A stretch of 64,000 nucleotides of DNA, from positions 124,001-188,000 of the forward strand of contig JAHDQJ010000004.1 of NCBI GenBank assembly GCA_018433865.1, given 5' to 3'. Positions within the stretch are counted from its first letter, which is position 1; every line of letters starts with the position of its first letter. The stretch comes from Spirochaetales bacterium (GTDB taxonomy: Bacteria; Spirochaetota; Spirochaetia; Sphaerochaetales; Sphaerochaetaceae). A program made the translations under genes and the position numbers. Of the stretch, positions 1 to 8,261 are shown in pieces. The notes under the pieces were generated by a model, which saw nothing but the letters and a program-made list of their open reading frames with translations, made no database searches and was not told where the DNA came from.

Positions 1-209
1 CCGTGGGATTCGGTTTCATGGGTGACATTGCCGATCTTTCAAGCTACGGACCGTTCTTGCGCGTGACCCCCGTGGCAGTCGGAGGGCCGCAGTTCAAGTT
101 GCGTGAACGGGCGGTGACGTTCGGTACCTACTACGACGTGCCGAACAAGTCATTCACACTCTTTTGGAACGTATTCATGCTTGATTTCTTCATCAGCCGA
201 TCTTCCTGA
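1..209 (+). CDS. C-terminal fragment of an unknown protein
   Basis: An open frame enters from the left edge (codons in phase with base 3) and stops at 207-209, giving the last 69 or so residues of a protein whose start is outside the window. The segment is rich in Gly, Phe and Tyr and ends in hydrophobic/aromatic stretches (FWNVFMLDFFIS), which would suit an envelope protein, but I recognise no family. It could also be a chance open frame. The promoter that follows at 248-276 starts a new unit, so no function can be taken from its neighbour. Confidence 0.4.
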   Translation, partial: VGFGFMGDIADLSSYGPFLRVTPVAVGGPQFKLRERAVTFGTYYDVPNKSFTLFWNVFMLDFFISRSS

Positions 210-247
210 ACCTTTCGCTCGCGTGCCATGCTTCCCTGCGTATGTTG

Positions 248-276
248 TTGCTTGGTGAACTCTTGTTGTGTATGAT
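248..276 (+). promoter_or_regulatory. Promoter of the metallo-hydrolase gene
   Basis: TTGCTT at 248-253, a 17-bp spacer, and TATGAT at 271-276. The predicted transcript would start near 283, after the upstream in-frame GTG at 268, which supports the ATG at 298 as the real start. Confidence 0.5.
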
Positions 277-297
277 GACATGCAGAGGGAGATGGTA

Positions 298-1131
298 ATG
301 ATCAAGATAACCACATTGATCGACAACCAAGCCGAGCCTGGGAAAGGATTGGAAGCGGAACACGGATTCTCGTGTCTTGCCGAAGTCGGCACCTTGAGGA
401 TCCTGTTCGACACGGGAACAGGTGATTCCTTCATCCGCAATGCCCGTGCACTGGATGCTGATCTTTCCGTGCTGGATCTCCTGGTGATCAGTCACGGGCA
501 CTATGATCATGCGGGGGGAGTCGTTGCCCTATTGGAACGGTTCTCCTATCCCGCGCTCGAGCTATGGACCGGCAAGGGGTTCGAATACAAGAAGTACGCT
601 GACGATCCCGATGGCATGCGGTTTCTCGGATTCGATTTCGACAGGAAATTCCTCGATTCCCACCAGGTGAGCTGGCATACGGTGTGCACCGACACCGTGA
701 TGGTCAGAAGTGGTGTCTGGCTGGTCTCCTCATTCGCGAGGATGCACCCGATGGAGCGCGCGAATCCCCGTTTCCTTGTGGAAAAACCGAAAGATGGCAC
801 GGTGACGGATGATTTCGATGATGAGATAGCACTGGTAATGGATTCGCCTCACGGCCTGGTGATGATCGCAGGATGCTCGCACCCGGGGATACTGAACATG
901 GTGGACTCTGTCAGCGCACGGTTCGCGAAGCCGATCCATATGCTGATCGGGGGAATTCACCTCTATGACGCATCACCTGAGCGTCGCAATCTCGTGGTAC
1001 ACGGCCTGATCGAACGAGGCATTCCCCACCTGGGAGTCTCCCACTGTACAGGAGAAGCCGCCTCGGAGATGCTGCGTGCTTCCTGCCCCGGATATTTTGC
1101 AAACAGAGCCGGTACCGTGACCGTCATATGA
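298..1131 (+). CDS. MBL-fold metallo-hydrolase (DHPPP-synthase-like)
   Basis: 277-residue metallo-beta-lactamase-fold hydrolase. The metal-binding signature SHGHYDHAGG is at residues 65-74, and further His/Asp ligands are likely in GCSHPG and near the C-terminal SHCTGE. Its layout resembles the family annotated as 7,8-dihydropterin-6-methyl-4-(beta-D-ribofuranosyl)-aminobenzene-5'-phosphate synthase, which is common in anaerobes, but the real substrate cannot be read from sequence. It should be cytoplasmic, as no signal peptide is visible. The ATG at 298 is chosen over the GTG at 268 because an AGAGGGAG ribosome site lies 6 nt upstream and the promoter TATGAT covers the earlier start. Its 3' end overlaps the convergent gene by 8 bp. 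Confidence 0.85.
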   Translation: MIKITTLIDNQAEPGKGLEAEHGFSCLAEVGTLRILFDTGTGDSFIRNARALDADLSVLDLLVISHGHYDHAGGVVALLERFSYPALELWTGKGFEYKKYADDPDGMRFLGFDFDRKFLDSHQVSWHTVCTDTVMVRSGVWLVSSFARMHPMERANPRFLVEKPKDGTVTDDFDDEIALVMDSPHGLVMIAGCSHPGILNMVDSVSARFAKPIHMLIGGIHLYDASPERRNLVVHGLIERGIPHLGVSHCTGEAASEMLRASCPGYFANRAGTVTVI

Positions 1132-1546
1132 GCGGAATCAGCGGGTCGAATGAAGCGCCTCTCGCAGCAGGCACATAGGCAGAAGCCTCCTGGTCGAACC
1201 TGATGAATGCGATCGATTCCTCTCCCTTGCGCAATATCGGGATCGGTCTTGGTCCTGCCCATCCTCTCTTGGGCATCTTGTAGTGTTCATACAGGATCGT
1301 GATCCGGTCTCCCTCCGTAAGATTGCTCAGGCTCCGTTCGACCCCAATGACCTGTGCATTGACCTGGACCGTAATGTTCCTGCTGAACAGTGGTCGGGAT
1401 GTCTTGACCTTGAGAACCCGGATATCCACCACATCCGGTGCTCCCAGTTGCATGTTCCGGTACTCTTCCGGCGCAATCTCCGCAAGGAGCACAAAGGCGA
1501 TGCAGAGGAACACGAACAGCATGATCACTCTTCTTGGTGCGTGCAT
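1124..1546 (-). CDS. Membrane-anchored or secreted hypothetical protein
   Basis: 140 residues. An N-terminal hydrophobic segment (about residues 8-22, IMLFVFLCIAFVLLAEIAP) looks like a signal peptide or anchor, followed by a soluble beta-rich domain with a repeated V-x-V-x pattern and an acidic, glycine-containing turn (EGDRITILYE). I do not recognise the family; an OB- or beta-sandwich-like extracytoplasmic domain is possible. GGGAGGA lies just before the ATG. It is transcribed away from the oxidoreductase gene at 1658, and a TTGACC-N17-CATAGT promoter is visible upstream. Confidence 0.6.
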   Translation of the reverse strand: MHAPRRVIMLFVFLCIAFVLLAEIAPEEYRNMQLGAPDVVDIRVLKVKTSRPLFSRNITVQVNAQVIGVERSLSNLTEGDRITILYEHYKMPKRGWAGPRPIPILRKGEESIAFIRFDQEASAYVPAARGASFDPLIPLI

Positions 1547-1563
1547 GAAATCCTCCCGACTCC

Positions 1564-1592
1564 ACTATGTGTCGGGATCACCTTGCGGTCAA
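1564..1592 (-). promoter_or_regulatory. Promoter of the 1546 gene
   Basis: On the minus strand TTGACC (1592-1587), a 17-bp spacer and CATAGT (1569-1564), followed by a short leader with GGGAGGA before the ATG at 1546. It is back-to-back with the plus-strand promoter at 1599-1627. Confidence 0.4.
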
Positions 1593-1598
1593 GTCGGT

Positions 1599-1627
1599 TT
1601 GACGATTGGCCCGGGATACCGTATCAT
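1599..1627 (+). promoter_or_regulatory. Promoter of the oxidoreductase-cupin-hemerythrin unit
   Basis: TTGACG at 1599-1604, 17-bp spacer, TATCAT at 1622-1627, about 30 bp before the ATG at 1658. Confidence 0.6.
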
Positions 1628-1657
1628 TGCAAGGACCGAGATCGAAAGGAGAGGAAC

Positions 1658-2626
1658 ATGGATATGATCCGTTGGGGCATTATCGGGTGTGGAGATGTCA
1701 CTGAGGTGAAAAGCGGTCCTGCGTTCCAGAAGGTCCCGGGATCCTCCTTGGTCGCAGTGATGAGCAGAAACGGCAAGAAGGCAGCCGATTGGGCTTCCCG
1801 CCACCAAGTACCCCGCTGGTATGATGATGCACAGGCATTGATCGATGACCCGCAGGTGGATGCCATCTATATAGCTACGCCTCCTGATTCCCATATGCAG
1901 TATACCGAGATGGCTGCCAAGGCGAAAAAACCGGTCTACTGTGAGAAGCCGATGGGATTTTCCTACGAACATGCGACACAGATGGTGCAAGCGTGCAAGG
2001 ATGCAGGAGTCCCGCTGTACAGCGCCTATTACCGACGGGCATTGGCAAAATATGTACTCATCCGGAAAATGCTTTCCGACAAGGTCATCGGAAACGTGCG
2101 AGCCGTGACGGTCCTTCTGCACCAGAAGCCGATGGCAGAGGATCGGGATGGTACCGGGTGGCGCATGAAACCTGAGATTTCGGGAGGCGGGAGATTCTAC
2201 GATGTGGCGTGTCATGCGCTCGACCTGCTCGATTGGTATCTCGGCCCGATAACCAGTGCGACCGGTGTCTCAGGAAGACAGGAGCAGGCCTACGAAGGTA
2301 TCGACATCGTCAGTGGTGCATGGTCCTTCGCAGACGGAGTCCAAGGTTCGGGACTCTGGGTATTCAATGCGTGGAGTGATCATGATCGGGTAGAGTTGAT
2401 CGGGGACCTGGGGACCATCGTGTTCAGCGTCACCAATCTCGCTGAGCCGATCACATTGATCTCGGAGGGGGAGACACGGACGATCGGTGTCCCTCAGCCA
2501 CCCCAACATGTGGCCCAGCCGCTGATCGAGAGTGTAGTTCGGGCATTGCTCGGGACGGGGATCTGTCCCAGTACCGGTGAGAGCGCGAAGCGCACCGACT
2601 GGGTCATGTCGCAGATCATAGGTTGA
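1658..2626 (+). CDS. Gfo/Idh/MocA family oxidoreductase
   Basis: 322 residues, the usual length for this NAD(P)-dependent sugar/cyclitol dehydrogenase family. The N-terminus IRWGIIGCGDV is the Rossmann dinucleotide-binding loop, VYCEKPMGF carries the family EKP motif, and the C-terminal half is the alpha/beta substrate domain with a likely catalytic His in YDVACHALDLLDW. Substrate unknown; the cupin next door suggests a carbohydrate or related small molecule. The open frame extends far upstream, but the ATG at 1658 has AAGGAGAGG at 5 nt and follows the promoter at 1599-1627. It heads a likely three-gene unit with the cupin and hemerythrin-PAS genes. Confidence 0.88.
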   Translation: MDMIRWGIIGCGDVTEVKSGPAFQKVPGSSLVAVMSRNGKKAADWASRHQVPRWYDDAQALIDDPQVDAIYIATPPDSHMQYTEMAAKAKKPVYCEKPMGFSYEHATQMVQACKDAGVPLYSAYYRRALAKYVLIRKMLSDKVIGNVRAVTVLLHQKPMAEDRDGTGWRMKPEISGGGRFYDVACHALDLLDWYLGPITSATGVSGRQEQAYEGIDIVSGAWSFADGVQGSGLWVFNAWSDHDRVELIGDLGTIVFSVTNLAEPITLISEGETRTIGVPQPPQHVAQPLIESVVRALLGTGICPSTGESAKRTDWVMSQIIG

Positions 2627-2640
2627 AACAGGAGGTACAC

Positions 2641-2988
2641 ATGTTCGTATCACATAAGGACAAGATTGAGAAGAAAGCGCAGAGCCACCCATCGATGCAT
2701 GCAGTGGAGAAACAAATATTGATCGGACCTGAGCAAGGCTGGGCAGACCACGTCATGCGGCTGTTCACGCTCGGACCCTCCGGCTATGCTCCCCGTCACG
2801 CACATCCATGGCCACATATCATGTATGTGGTCGAAGGGAAGGGGAATCTCTACATGGATGGGCAGGATCATCCGTTGACCAGCGGTTCGGTCGCATACGT
2901 ACCGTCAGACATCGAGCATCAGGTTTCCAATGCCGGAGATCTTCCGTTCGTGTTCATGTGCATCGTACCGAAGATCGGCGAGGCTTGA
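2641..2988 (+). CDS. Small cupin-domain protein
   Basis: 115 residues forming a single conserved beta-barrel cupin: HAHPWPHIMYVVEGKG gives the first metal-binding motif (two His and a Glu-like position) and PSDIEHQVSN the second. Such small cupins bind a metal and act as isomerases, dioxygenases or sugar-binding proteins, so the reaction cannot be fixed here. The ATG at 2641 has a strong AGGAGG 5 nt upstream. It sits 14 bp after the oxidoreductase and 1 bp before the next gene, so the three are probably co-transcribed. Confidence 0.8.
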   Translation: MFVSHKDKIEKKAQSHPSMHAVEKQILIGPEQGWADHVMRLFTLGPSGYAPRHAHPWPHIMYVVEGKGNLYMDGQDHPLTSGSVAYVPSDIEHQVSNAGDLPFVFMCIVPKIGEA

Positions 2989-2989
2989 G

Positions 2990-4168
2990 ATGGAGATCGC
3001 CGCGAAGACACGTACCGAACGCTTCGGCATCTTGCTTCCCTACTGTCTCGGACTCGCCGATCCTGTCAGCAACACAGGAAATTTGGCAAAGGCACGGACT
3101 CTGTTCGATTCGGTCACCGCGACCGAGACGATGGAGATGGTCGACACGGTTGTCAGCTCTACGGATGACCTCGAGCTAGTGAAGATCATCGTGACCAGGA
3201 TGCTGCATTCCTTCACCAAGGCCCTGGGCGCACACGTGCGGCCGTTCGAGCGGGGATTCCCCTACATCGAATCCATCCTGGAAAGGAACGATCGGATCTC
3301 ACGGGTGCTCGATGACCTGAAGCCTGTACTTGCACGGGTGAACGGCCGCGGATCGGTCGGAGAGGATGCTCCGATGATCCTCAGGTCCTTGGCCGGACTC
3401 GAACTGTTGTCCACCCACTATGTGGGAAAGGAGAACATCCTGTTTCCGGTGGTGGAGCGGTATATCGAGGAGAGCAGGTGCGTGCAACTCATGTGGGCGA
3501 TCCACGATGACATCCGTTCCTCGTTGCGACGGTTGCACGATGATGTGGTGTCGGAAGAGGTTCCGCTGGCCGAACTGAACAGGCTGTTCGGCCGTCTCTT
3601 CTTCGATATGCGGTCGATGATCTTCCGTGAAGAACAGGTGCTGTTTCCCGCGGTGTTGCCACGGATTCCTTCGAAGGTACTCAGGTCCTTGGGCGAGCAG
3701 CAGTTCGAGAGCACACAGGCGGATGCATCGGAAGCACGAGGAGATGCAGACGCGAAATTGGATCTGGTGACCGGCAACCCGACGGTCAGGCAACTGATCG
3801 GCATATTCAACAATCTTCCCGTGGACATCACGCTCGTCGATGAAGAGGATCGTGTCGTCTACTTCAACACCCCGGAACATAGGATTTTCCCGAGGGCGAA
3901 GGAGGTCGTAGGGCGTACCGTACAGAACTGCCATCCTCCGCGAAGCGTCCACATCGTCCAGCGTATCCTCGATTCCTTCCGTGAGAAGCGGGAGCGGACC
4001 GCGGACTTCAGGATATTCGTCAAGGGACGGTTCATCCGGATCTCCTATCATGCGCTTTATCACGAGGATGGTTCCTATGCCGGAACTCTCGAAGTGTCGC
4101 AGGATATCACCGATCTCAAGAAGATGGAGGGAGAGAAGCGGCTTCTGGACTGGAATTCTGCCGATTGA
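2990..4168 (+). CDS. Hemerythrin-like/PAS protein related to DUF438 proteins
   Basis: 392 residues. Roughly 60-225 form a helical hemerythrin-like region with metal-ligand patterns (THYVGKENILFP, WAIHDDIR, FREEQVLFPAVLP). After a linker, residues 270-385 are a PAS domain (PVDITLVDEEDRVVYFN to GTLEVSQDIT). This domain pair is typical of DUF438 proteins, thought to bind a di-iron centre and sense oxygen, nitric oxide or redox state. The first 60 residues do not look like a normal DUF438 head. The C-terminal PAS closely resembles that of the gene at 41527-42765, down to the shared GEKRLLD/GDKRLLD tail, so the two are paralogues. The start is chosen 1 bp after the cupin stop; its ribosome site is weak, suggesting coupling. 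Confidence 0.8.
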   Translation: MEIAAKTRTERFGILLPYCLGLADPVSNTGNLAKARTLFDSVTATETMEMVDTVVSSTDDLELVKIIVTRMLHSFTKALGAHVRPFERGFPYIESILERNDRISRVLDDLKPVLARVNGRGSVGEDAPMILRSLAGLELLSTHYVGKENILFPVVERYIEESRCVQLMWAIHDDIRSSLRRLHDDVVSEEVPLAELNRLFGRLFFDMRSMIFREEQVLFPAVLPRIPSKVLRSLGEQQFESTQADASEARGDADAKLDLVTGNPTVRQLIGIFNNLPVDITLVDEEDRVVYFNTPEHRIFPRAKEVVGRTVQNCHPPRSVHIVQRILDSFREKRERTADFRIFVKGRFIRISYHALYHEDGSYAGTLEVSQDITDLKKMEGEKRLLDWNSAD

Positions 4169-4182
4169 TCAGTGCACTTGTT

Positions 4183-5769
4183 TCATCCGTGCTTTCGGAG
4201 ACGTTTTGCGGCTTGCTGCGATGCAAGCCGACCCGTCAGTACGGAAATGGGAAGTCCTGAAGGACTGAAACTCCACTGTCCCGCCTGCCATACATCGGGC
4301 AGCGGCGTGTGGACAGCCTTCATGATCTTCCGCATCTCATGCACCGCAGGCATGAAATCGTTGGTGAATGCCCATCCGGTGATCGCTCCTTCCGTATTGC
4401 CGGTGAACCGCTCGATCGTAAGCGGCGTGGCGCTGAAGACATCGATCACCTTACCCGCGAGACCGGGGTAGAGCGAACTGTCGAGCACCTCTATCATCGT
4501 CTCGGATGCGAATCGCTTGAACGCCTCGTACCACCCTGCTTCCCTGATCGATCGTGTCACCCCATAGTCGAACAACGTACTCACGATGACTCCCGTCTTC
4601 CCCTCAGGAGCGAGAGAACTGTCGCGAAGTACCGGTAAGGAGATTTCATAGGTCGTGTAGGTGAGGTAGCGGTGGATCCAATGCTTCATCGACTCTTCCG
4701 AACGGTCTGTCGGAGGGGGCGGGACTTGGGACAGTCCAGCGGCCAGGGGTGTGTGGAATACATGGGCGCTTGCGATGCTTGAGAAGTAGGAAGGCGGAAG
4801 GTCAACCGAGAGATAGGTGGTGAAGATCGAATCTCCCCCGTGCATATCGTGCAATCGGGCTTCCCAATCCTGGGCAGTCCTGTGTATCTGGGAACCTTCT
4901 TTTGCCGTCTGATGGGTGAGACGGTACAGCATCTTCATGTCGGCGCACCAGATCATCTGCCGGTATCCGTGTACCGTCCCGTGTACATCCGTGACGCATC
5001 GCCGGTCGACATCGACACCTGTGATCGCCGTATCGGTAAGGATCGTTCCCCCATGGCCGGTGACAAAGTCGGCCAAGGCGGACGCAAATGAACCTGTGCC
5101 ACCCTTGGGGTATTGGTAATCAAGATACAGACTGAAATAACTGAGGGCGAAGGAGGTCGGTGTCTTGGCGAAGAAATGTTGTGCGATAAGATCTATCAGT
5201 GCCTGGTTGTCGGTGAATTTCCTCAGGTACTCGTCCACAGGCTCGCCCAGTTTCGCAATCTTCGGCATCGCCCGCAGGTAACGTACCATCCAGGGGAGCA
5301 GTGTCTTCATCACATACCCAAGATCGCGAAAAGAATCGAGGAACAGCGGATTGTCGATCCCGTAGATCGTATCCATGTAGGACATGATGGTCTTGATCTC
5401 AGTGATGATCGCATCGATCTGCGAGGTTTCCGAGGGGAAGAGATCCTGCATCATTCGTGCATACGCATCCACGCTCCCCGGGTTGTCGATACGGATCATC
5501 CGGTGTGCGATTCCCAAGGATACTGCGCTATGAATGAACGGCAGGTCGATTCCCAACTGTCTGAGCATCGGGAACACGATGCCGGAGTTCTCAATGGAAC
5601 GGATTCCCTGGTCGAATACGAATCCGTTGTGCTCGAATGAATTGGCCAGCCCGCCGACTTTTCCTTGGGTTTCGCAGACGAGGACATCGAACCCATCCCT
5701 GCTCGCGTACGCGGCAGCAGTGAGTCCGGCGATTCCTCCGCCGACTATGATGATGTCATGAGACTCCAT
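4183..5769 (-). CDS. FAD-dependent phytoene-desaturase-like oxidoreductase
   Basis: 528 residues of the CrtI/carotenoid-isomerase/amine-oxidase superfamily. The FAD-binding beta-alpha-beta loop is at residues 6-25 (IIIVGGGIAGLTAAAYASRD), followed by the GKVGGLANS motif; the C-terminal SPSGLPISVLTGR closes the FAD site. No other carotenoid genes are present, so a pigment role is not supported. It is the last gene of an operon with an SDR (14-bp overlap) and an NTF2-like protein. That trio recalls lipid-modifying operons of proteobacteria, where a flavoprotein acts on membrane fatty acids (inference). ATG 5769 has GGAGGG upstream; earlier in-frame starts lie inside the SDR gene. Confidence 0.85.
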   Translation of the reverse strand: MESHDIIIVGGGIAGLTAAAYASRDGFDVLVCETQGKVGGLANSFEHNGFVFDQGIRSIENSGIVFPMLRQLGIDLPFIHSAVSLGIAHRMIRIDNPGSVDAYARMMQDLFPSETSQIDAIITEIKTIMSYMDTIYGIDNPLFLDSFRDLGYVMKTLLPWMVRYLRAMPKIAKLGEPVDEYLRKFTDNQALIDLIAQHFFAKTPTSFALSYFSLYLDYQYPKGGTGSFASALADFVTGHGGTILTDTAITGVDVDRRCVTDVHGTVHGYRQMIWCADMKMLYRLTHQTAKEGSQIHRTAQDWEARLHDMHGGDSIFTTYLSVDLPPSYFSSIASAHVFHTPLAAGLSQVPPPPTDRSEESMKHWIHRYLTYTTYEISLPVLRDSSLAPEGKTGVIVSTLFDYGVTRSIREAGWYEAFKRFASETMIEVLDSSLYPGLAGKVIDVFSATPLTIERFTGNTEGAITGWAFTNDFMPAVHEMRKIMKAVHTPLPDVWQAGQWSFSPSGLPISVLTGRLASQQAAKRLRKHG

Positions 5770-6697
5770 ACGCTCCCTCCGCCGACATTCTTGCAAGAAG
5801 CCGGCTTGTACGCCACACGTGTTCGCCAGCAGCCCGGTCAAGCGCATGGGGCGCCGGCGTCTCAGCGATCGTCTGGTTGAAAAATTGCCCCGTGGTGTGA
5901 CTCAGCTCAGGAGAAAGGGCAAGATAATACAACGCCTCGGCAGAGATCTCCGGTTCCTTGAGGAACAGGTTCAGGACATGGGAGGCATACCATCTATACC
6001 ATGCACTGTTTTCGTTACCGATATTGCTCCTCACGGCTCCCGGATGCATGGCATTGACCGTGACTCCTGAACTACTCGCCAACTCGGCAAACTTCGTGAT
6101 GGTCAGCAACTGGGCACTCTTGGATGCTCCATAGCTTTTCAACCCGCTGTACCGATGGTGTTTCCATTCCAGGTCATCAGGATGAACGGTAGAGAATCGG
6201 TGTCCCTCGGAGTTCACATACAGGATCCTCGCGGGAGCAGAGGCCATCACCCGTTCGAGCAACAGGGAGTTCAGCAGGAACGGGCTGAGGTGGTTTACGC
6301 AAAAGACCGTCTCGAAATGGGCAGCGGTAAAACTGATTTTCTTCCTGAATGTCCCGATGTTGTGGATCAGGATGTCAATCCTCTCATACGCGTCGAGGAT
6401 CGCAGCAGCTGCGGACCTGACAGACTCCAAGTCGGTGAAATCGGCCTGGACCACATCGACCTGCACGTGGTATGCATCCATGAGGGCCTGCTTGAGTCGC
6501 CCTGCCTTCTCCATGTTCCTGCAGACCAACACAAGGTGGGCACCACCGGAAGCGAACTTCCAGGCAGCTGCCTCACCGACACCCGAGGTCGCTCCCGTGA
6601 TGATGCACAGCTTGCCATCACAACGGAGCGTGCAGCGTCTCTGTGTTGCCCGGGCGTTCCGCATGAACTCAAGTTCCTGGGGCCAGCCGAATTTCAT
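5756..6697 (-). CDS. Short-chain dehydrogenase/reductase
   Basis: 313 residues, classical/extended SDR of the retinol-dehydrogenase-like type. The cofactor loop TGATSGVG is at residues 34-41, an HNIG version of the NNAG motif follows, and the catalytic pair is in SYGASKSAQ (Tyr-x3-Lys). The Arg after the first strand (VCRNMEKA) suggests NADP preference. The protein starts about 30 residues earlier than minimal SDRs. Start 6697 has AAGGAGG at the right distance; longer readings run into the upstream gene. It overlaps the FAD oxidoreductase by 14 bp and follows the NTF2-like gene by 11 bp, so the three proteins are probably functionally linked. Confidence 0.85.
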   Translation of the reverse strand: MKFGWPQELEFMRNARATQRRCTLRCDGKLCIITGATSGVGEAAAWKFASGGAHLVLVCRNMEKAGRLKQALMDAYHVQVDVVQADFTDLESVRSAAAAILDAYERIDILIHNIGTFRKKISFTAAHFETVFCVNHLSPFLLNSLLLERVMASAPARILYVNSEGHRFSTVHPDDLEWKHHRYSGLKSYGASKSAQLLTITKFAELASSSGVTVNAMHPGAVRSNIGNENSAWYRWYASHVLNLFLKEPEISAEALYYLALSPELSHTTGQFFNQTIAETPAPHALDRAAGEHVWRTSRLLARMSAEGAYGVS

Positions 6698-6708
6698 CCG
6701 TAGCCTCC

Positions 6709-7158
6709 TTATCCGAAGAACTTGCGCATGCACAGACGGTAGAAACGATTCCACAACGGCACCTTGTCCTGTATGTCTCCCCACAGATCATAGTAGTCAC
6801 GCTGGCTTGTGATGAGTTCGTCATCGTCGATCATCAGAACCGAGCACCCGTGGATCGGAGAACTGGGAAAACGGCGGAACCGCATCGTCATGGTCCATTC
6901 GAGAATCGCATGGGAACCTTCTCTCAGTACCGTGTGCAACTCCATGTCCAGTTGCGTGCAACGTTTCGCGAGACGGTCGCACATGGCCATGAACTGTGGT
7001 TTACCCGATACCTGCTGGATTGCATCCTGGAACCGGATGTCATCATGGTAATGGGGATAGAGATGAGACCAGTCGGGTTTGCCGTGTGTGTTGTAGGTCA
7101 TGGACCAAAGCGTCCTGATCCGTTCCGATGTAAGGGGAAGATTATGCTCTCGATCCAT
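6709..7158 (-). CDS. SnoaL/NTF2-like protein
   Basis: 149 residues with the pattern of the nuclear-transport-factor-2-like cone fold: an N-terminal helix (TLWSMTYNTHG), a short helix after LYPHYHDDIRFQD, and long C-terminal strands (AILEWTMTMRFRR, GCSVLMIDDDELITSQRDYYD). Members are small-molecule isomerases/cyclases or non-enzymatic ligand binders. It is first in an operon with an SDR and a CrtI-like flavoprotein. ATG 7158 has GGAGGGG 5 nt upstream. No metal or catalytic site can be assigned with confidence. Confidence 0.75.
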   Translation of the reverse strand: MDREHNLPLTSERIRTLWSMTYNTHGKPDWSHLYPHYHDDIRFQDAIQQVSGKPQFMAMCDRLAKRCTQLDMELHTVLREGSHAILEWTMTMRFRRFPSSPIHGCSVLMIDDDELITSQRDYYDLWGDIQDKVPLWNRFYRLCMRKFFG

Positions 7159-7236
7159 GTGCCCCTCCGTTTCATTCGCTAGGGTATCATATCGGAGAGC
7201 ATCTCGCGAGAGTGATTTGCGGAATCCTGCATGAAA

Positions 7237-7276
7237 GACAATCCCCACGACCTGAGAATCAGAAGTGGGGATTGTC
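7237..7276 (-). terminator. Hairpin after the iminopeptidase gene
   Basis: Perfect 11-bp arms (7237-7247 and 7266-7276, GACAATCCCCA and complement) with an 18-nt loop, 9 bp past the stop of the minus-strand hydrolase gene. Only three T follow, so termination strength is uncertain. Confidence 0.55.
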
Positions 7277-7285
7277 CAGGGAGAT

Positions 7286-8194
7286 TCATCCGACCGATTC
7301 GATGAACGAGCGGATACCGCCGTGATACACCTCGGGATCGTCCCACATGGCCATGTGGCTCCCCTCTGGACAATGCAGATAGGCTCCCTTCGGCAAACGG
7401 TCTGCCATCTTTTTCATGAACGAGGGATCCATCGTATCATGAGCCGCACCGATGACCAGGGTGGGGACGCTGATTTCCTTCAACTCCTCGAAGCGGTTCC
7501 ATGTTGCCAAAAGTCCGGAGATTCCGAATTCGCTCGGACCCTGCATATAGACATAGAGGTCCTTGTTCACATGGGTCAAAGAATCGATGACGCACTGGGG
7601 CCACTGGTCGATCGGCTTCCTGAGCACATGCTTTTCGTAATGATGCGGCATCAGCAGCGCCTCATACTCTTCGCTATCATAGGCTCCTGCAGCCTCAAGT
7701 TCCTTGATTCTCTTCAACACCTGCGGATCCATCCGGGGTCCGAGGACTTGATCCGCATACTCCTGATACGCCACACAGTCGGCCATCATGTTGGAGATGA
7801 TCAACCCTTTGAGATGATCCTGGTGTGCCAATGCATACTCCATTGCCAGCACTCCGCCCCAGGAGTGACCGAGGAGGAAAAAATTGTTCTTGTCGAGTCC
7901 GAGAGCCGTGCGAACCTGATCAACTTCATCGACGAACCGCTCGATGGTCCAGAAGGAACGGTTGGCCGGATTGTCAGAATTATGGCTTCCGAGCTGATCA
8001 TAGTAGATGTATTCGATATCGCTATCGTCGAAATGGGTGTCGAAACTCTGGAAGTACTCATGCGTCATTCCCGGGCCGCCATGAAGCAGGAGCAATCGCT
8101 TCGTAGGATTTGACCCGCACCGTTTGGTCCAGACCTTGAAATCCCCTTGGGGGGTATGTATCGGAATCATCTTTGTCTCGTATGTTTTCATCAT
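7286..8194 (-). CDS. Proline iminopeptidase-family alpha/beta hydrolase
   Basis: 302 residues. The oxyanion-hole motif HGGPG (38-42), nucleophile elbow GHSWGG (109-114, Ser111), a later Asp in IGAAHDTMDP and His in PEGSHMAMWDDP make a complete catalytic triad. This is the pattern of peptidase family S33, which removes N-terminal proline or other small residues from peptides in the cytoplasm; related hydrolases act on other substrates. The start at 8194 (two tandem ATGs) has CAGGAGA just upstream. The gene is monocistronic: a hairpin follows its stop and a 24-bp perfect palindrome-like site lies about 70-90 bp before its start. Confidence 0.88.
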   Translation of the reverse strand: MMKTYETKMIPIHTPQGDFKVWTKRCGSNPTKRLLLLHGGPGMTHEYFQSFDTHFDDSDIEYIYYDQLGSHNSDNPANRSFWTIERFVDEVDQVRTALGLDKNNFFLLGHSWGGVLAMEYALAHQDHLKGLIISNMMADCVAYQEYADQVLGPRMDPQVLKRIKELEAAGAYDSEEYEALLMPHHYEKHVLRKPIDQWPQCVIDSLTHVNKDLYVYMQGPSEFGISGLLATWNRFEELKEISVPTLVIGAAHDTMDPSFMKKMADRLPKGAYLHCPEGSHMAMWDDPEVYHGGIRSFIESVG

Positions 8195-8261
8195 TGTCTC
8201 CTGCGTGTTTTGCCTAGGATACCCAATCGGGCATCGAACGGCAAATACGACCGGCAAGATA

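Noticed and set aside
1283-1657. N-terminal extension of the Gfo/Idh/MocA protein
   Set aside because: The extension overlaps the divergent gene and its promoter; the Shine-Dalgarno and Rossmann loop place the start at 1658.
4183-5769. Carotenoid biosynthesis locus
   Set aside because: Only the superfamily of one gene suggests it; no phytoene synthase, cyclase or GGPP synthase is nearby.
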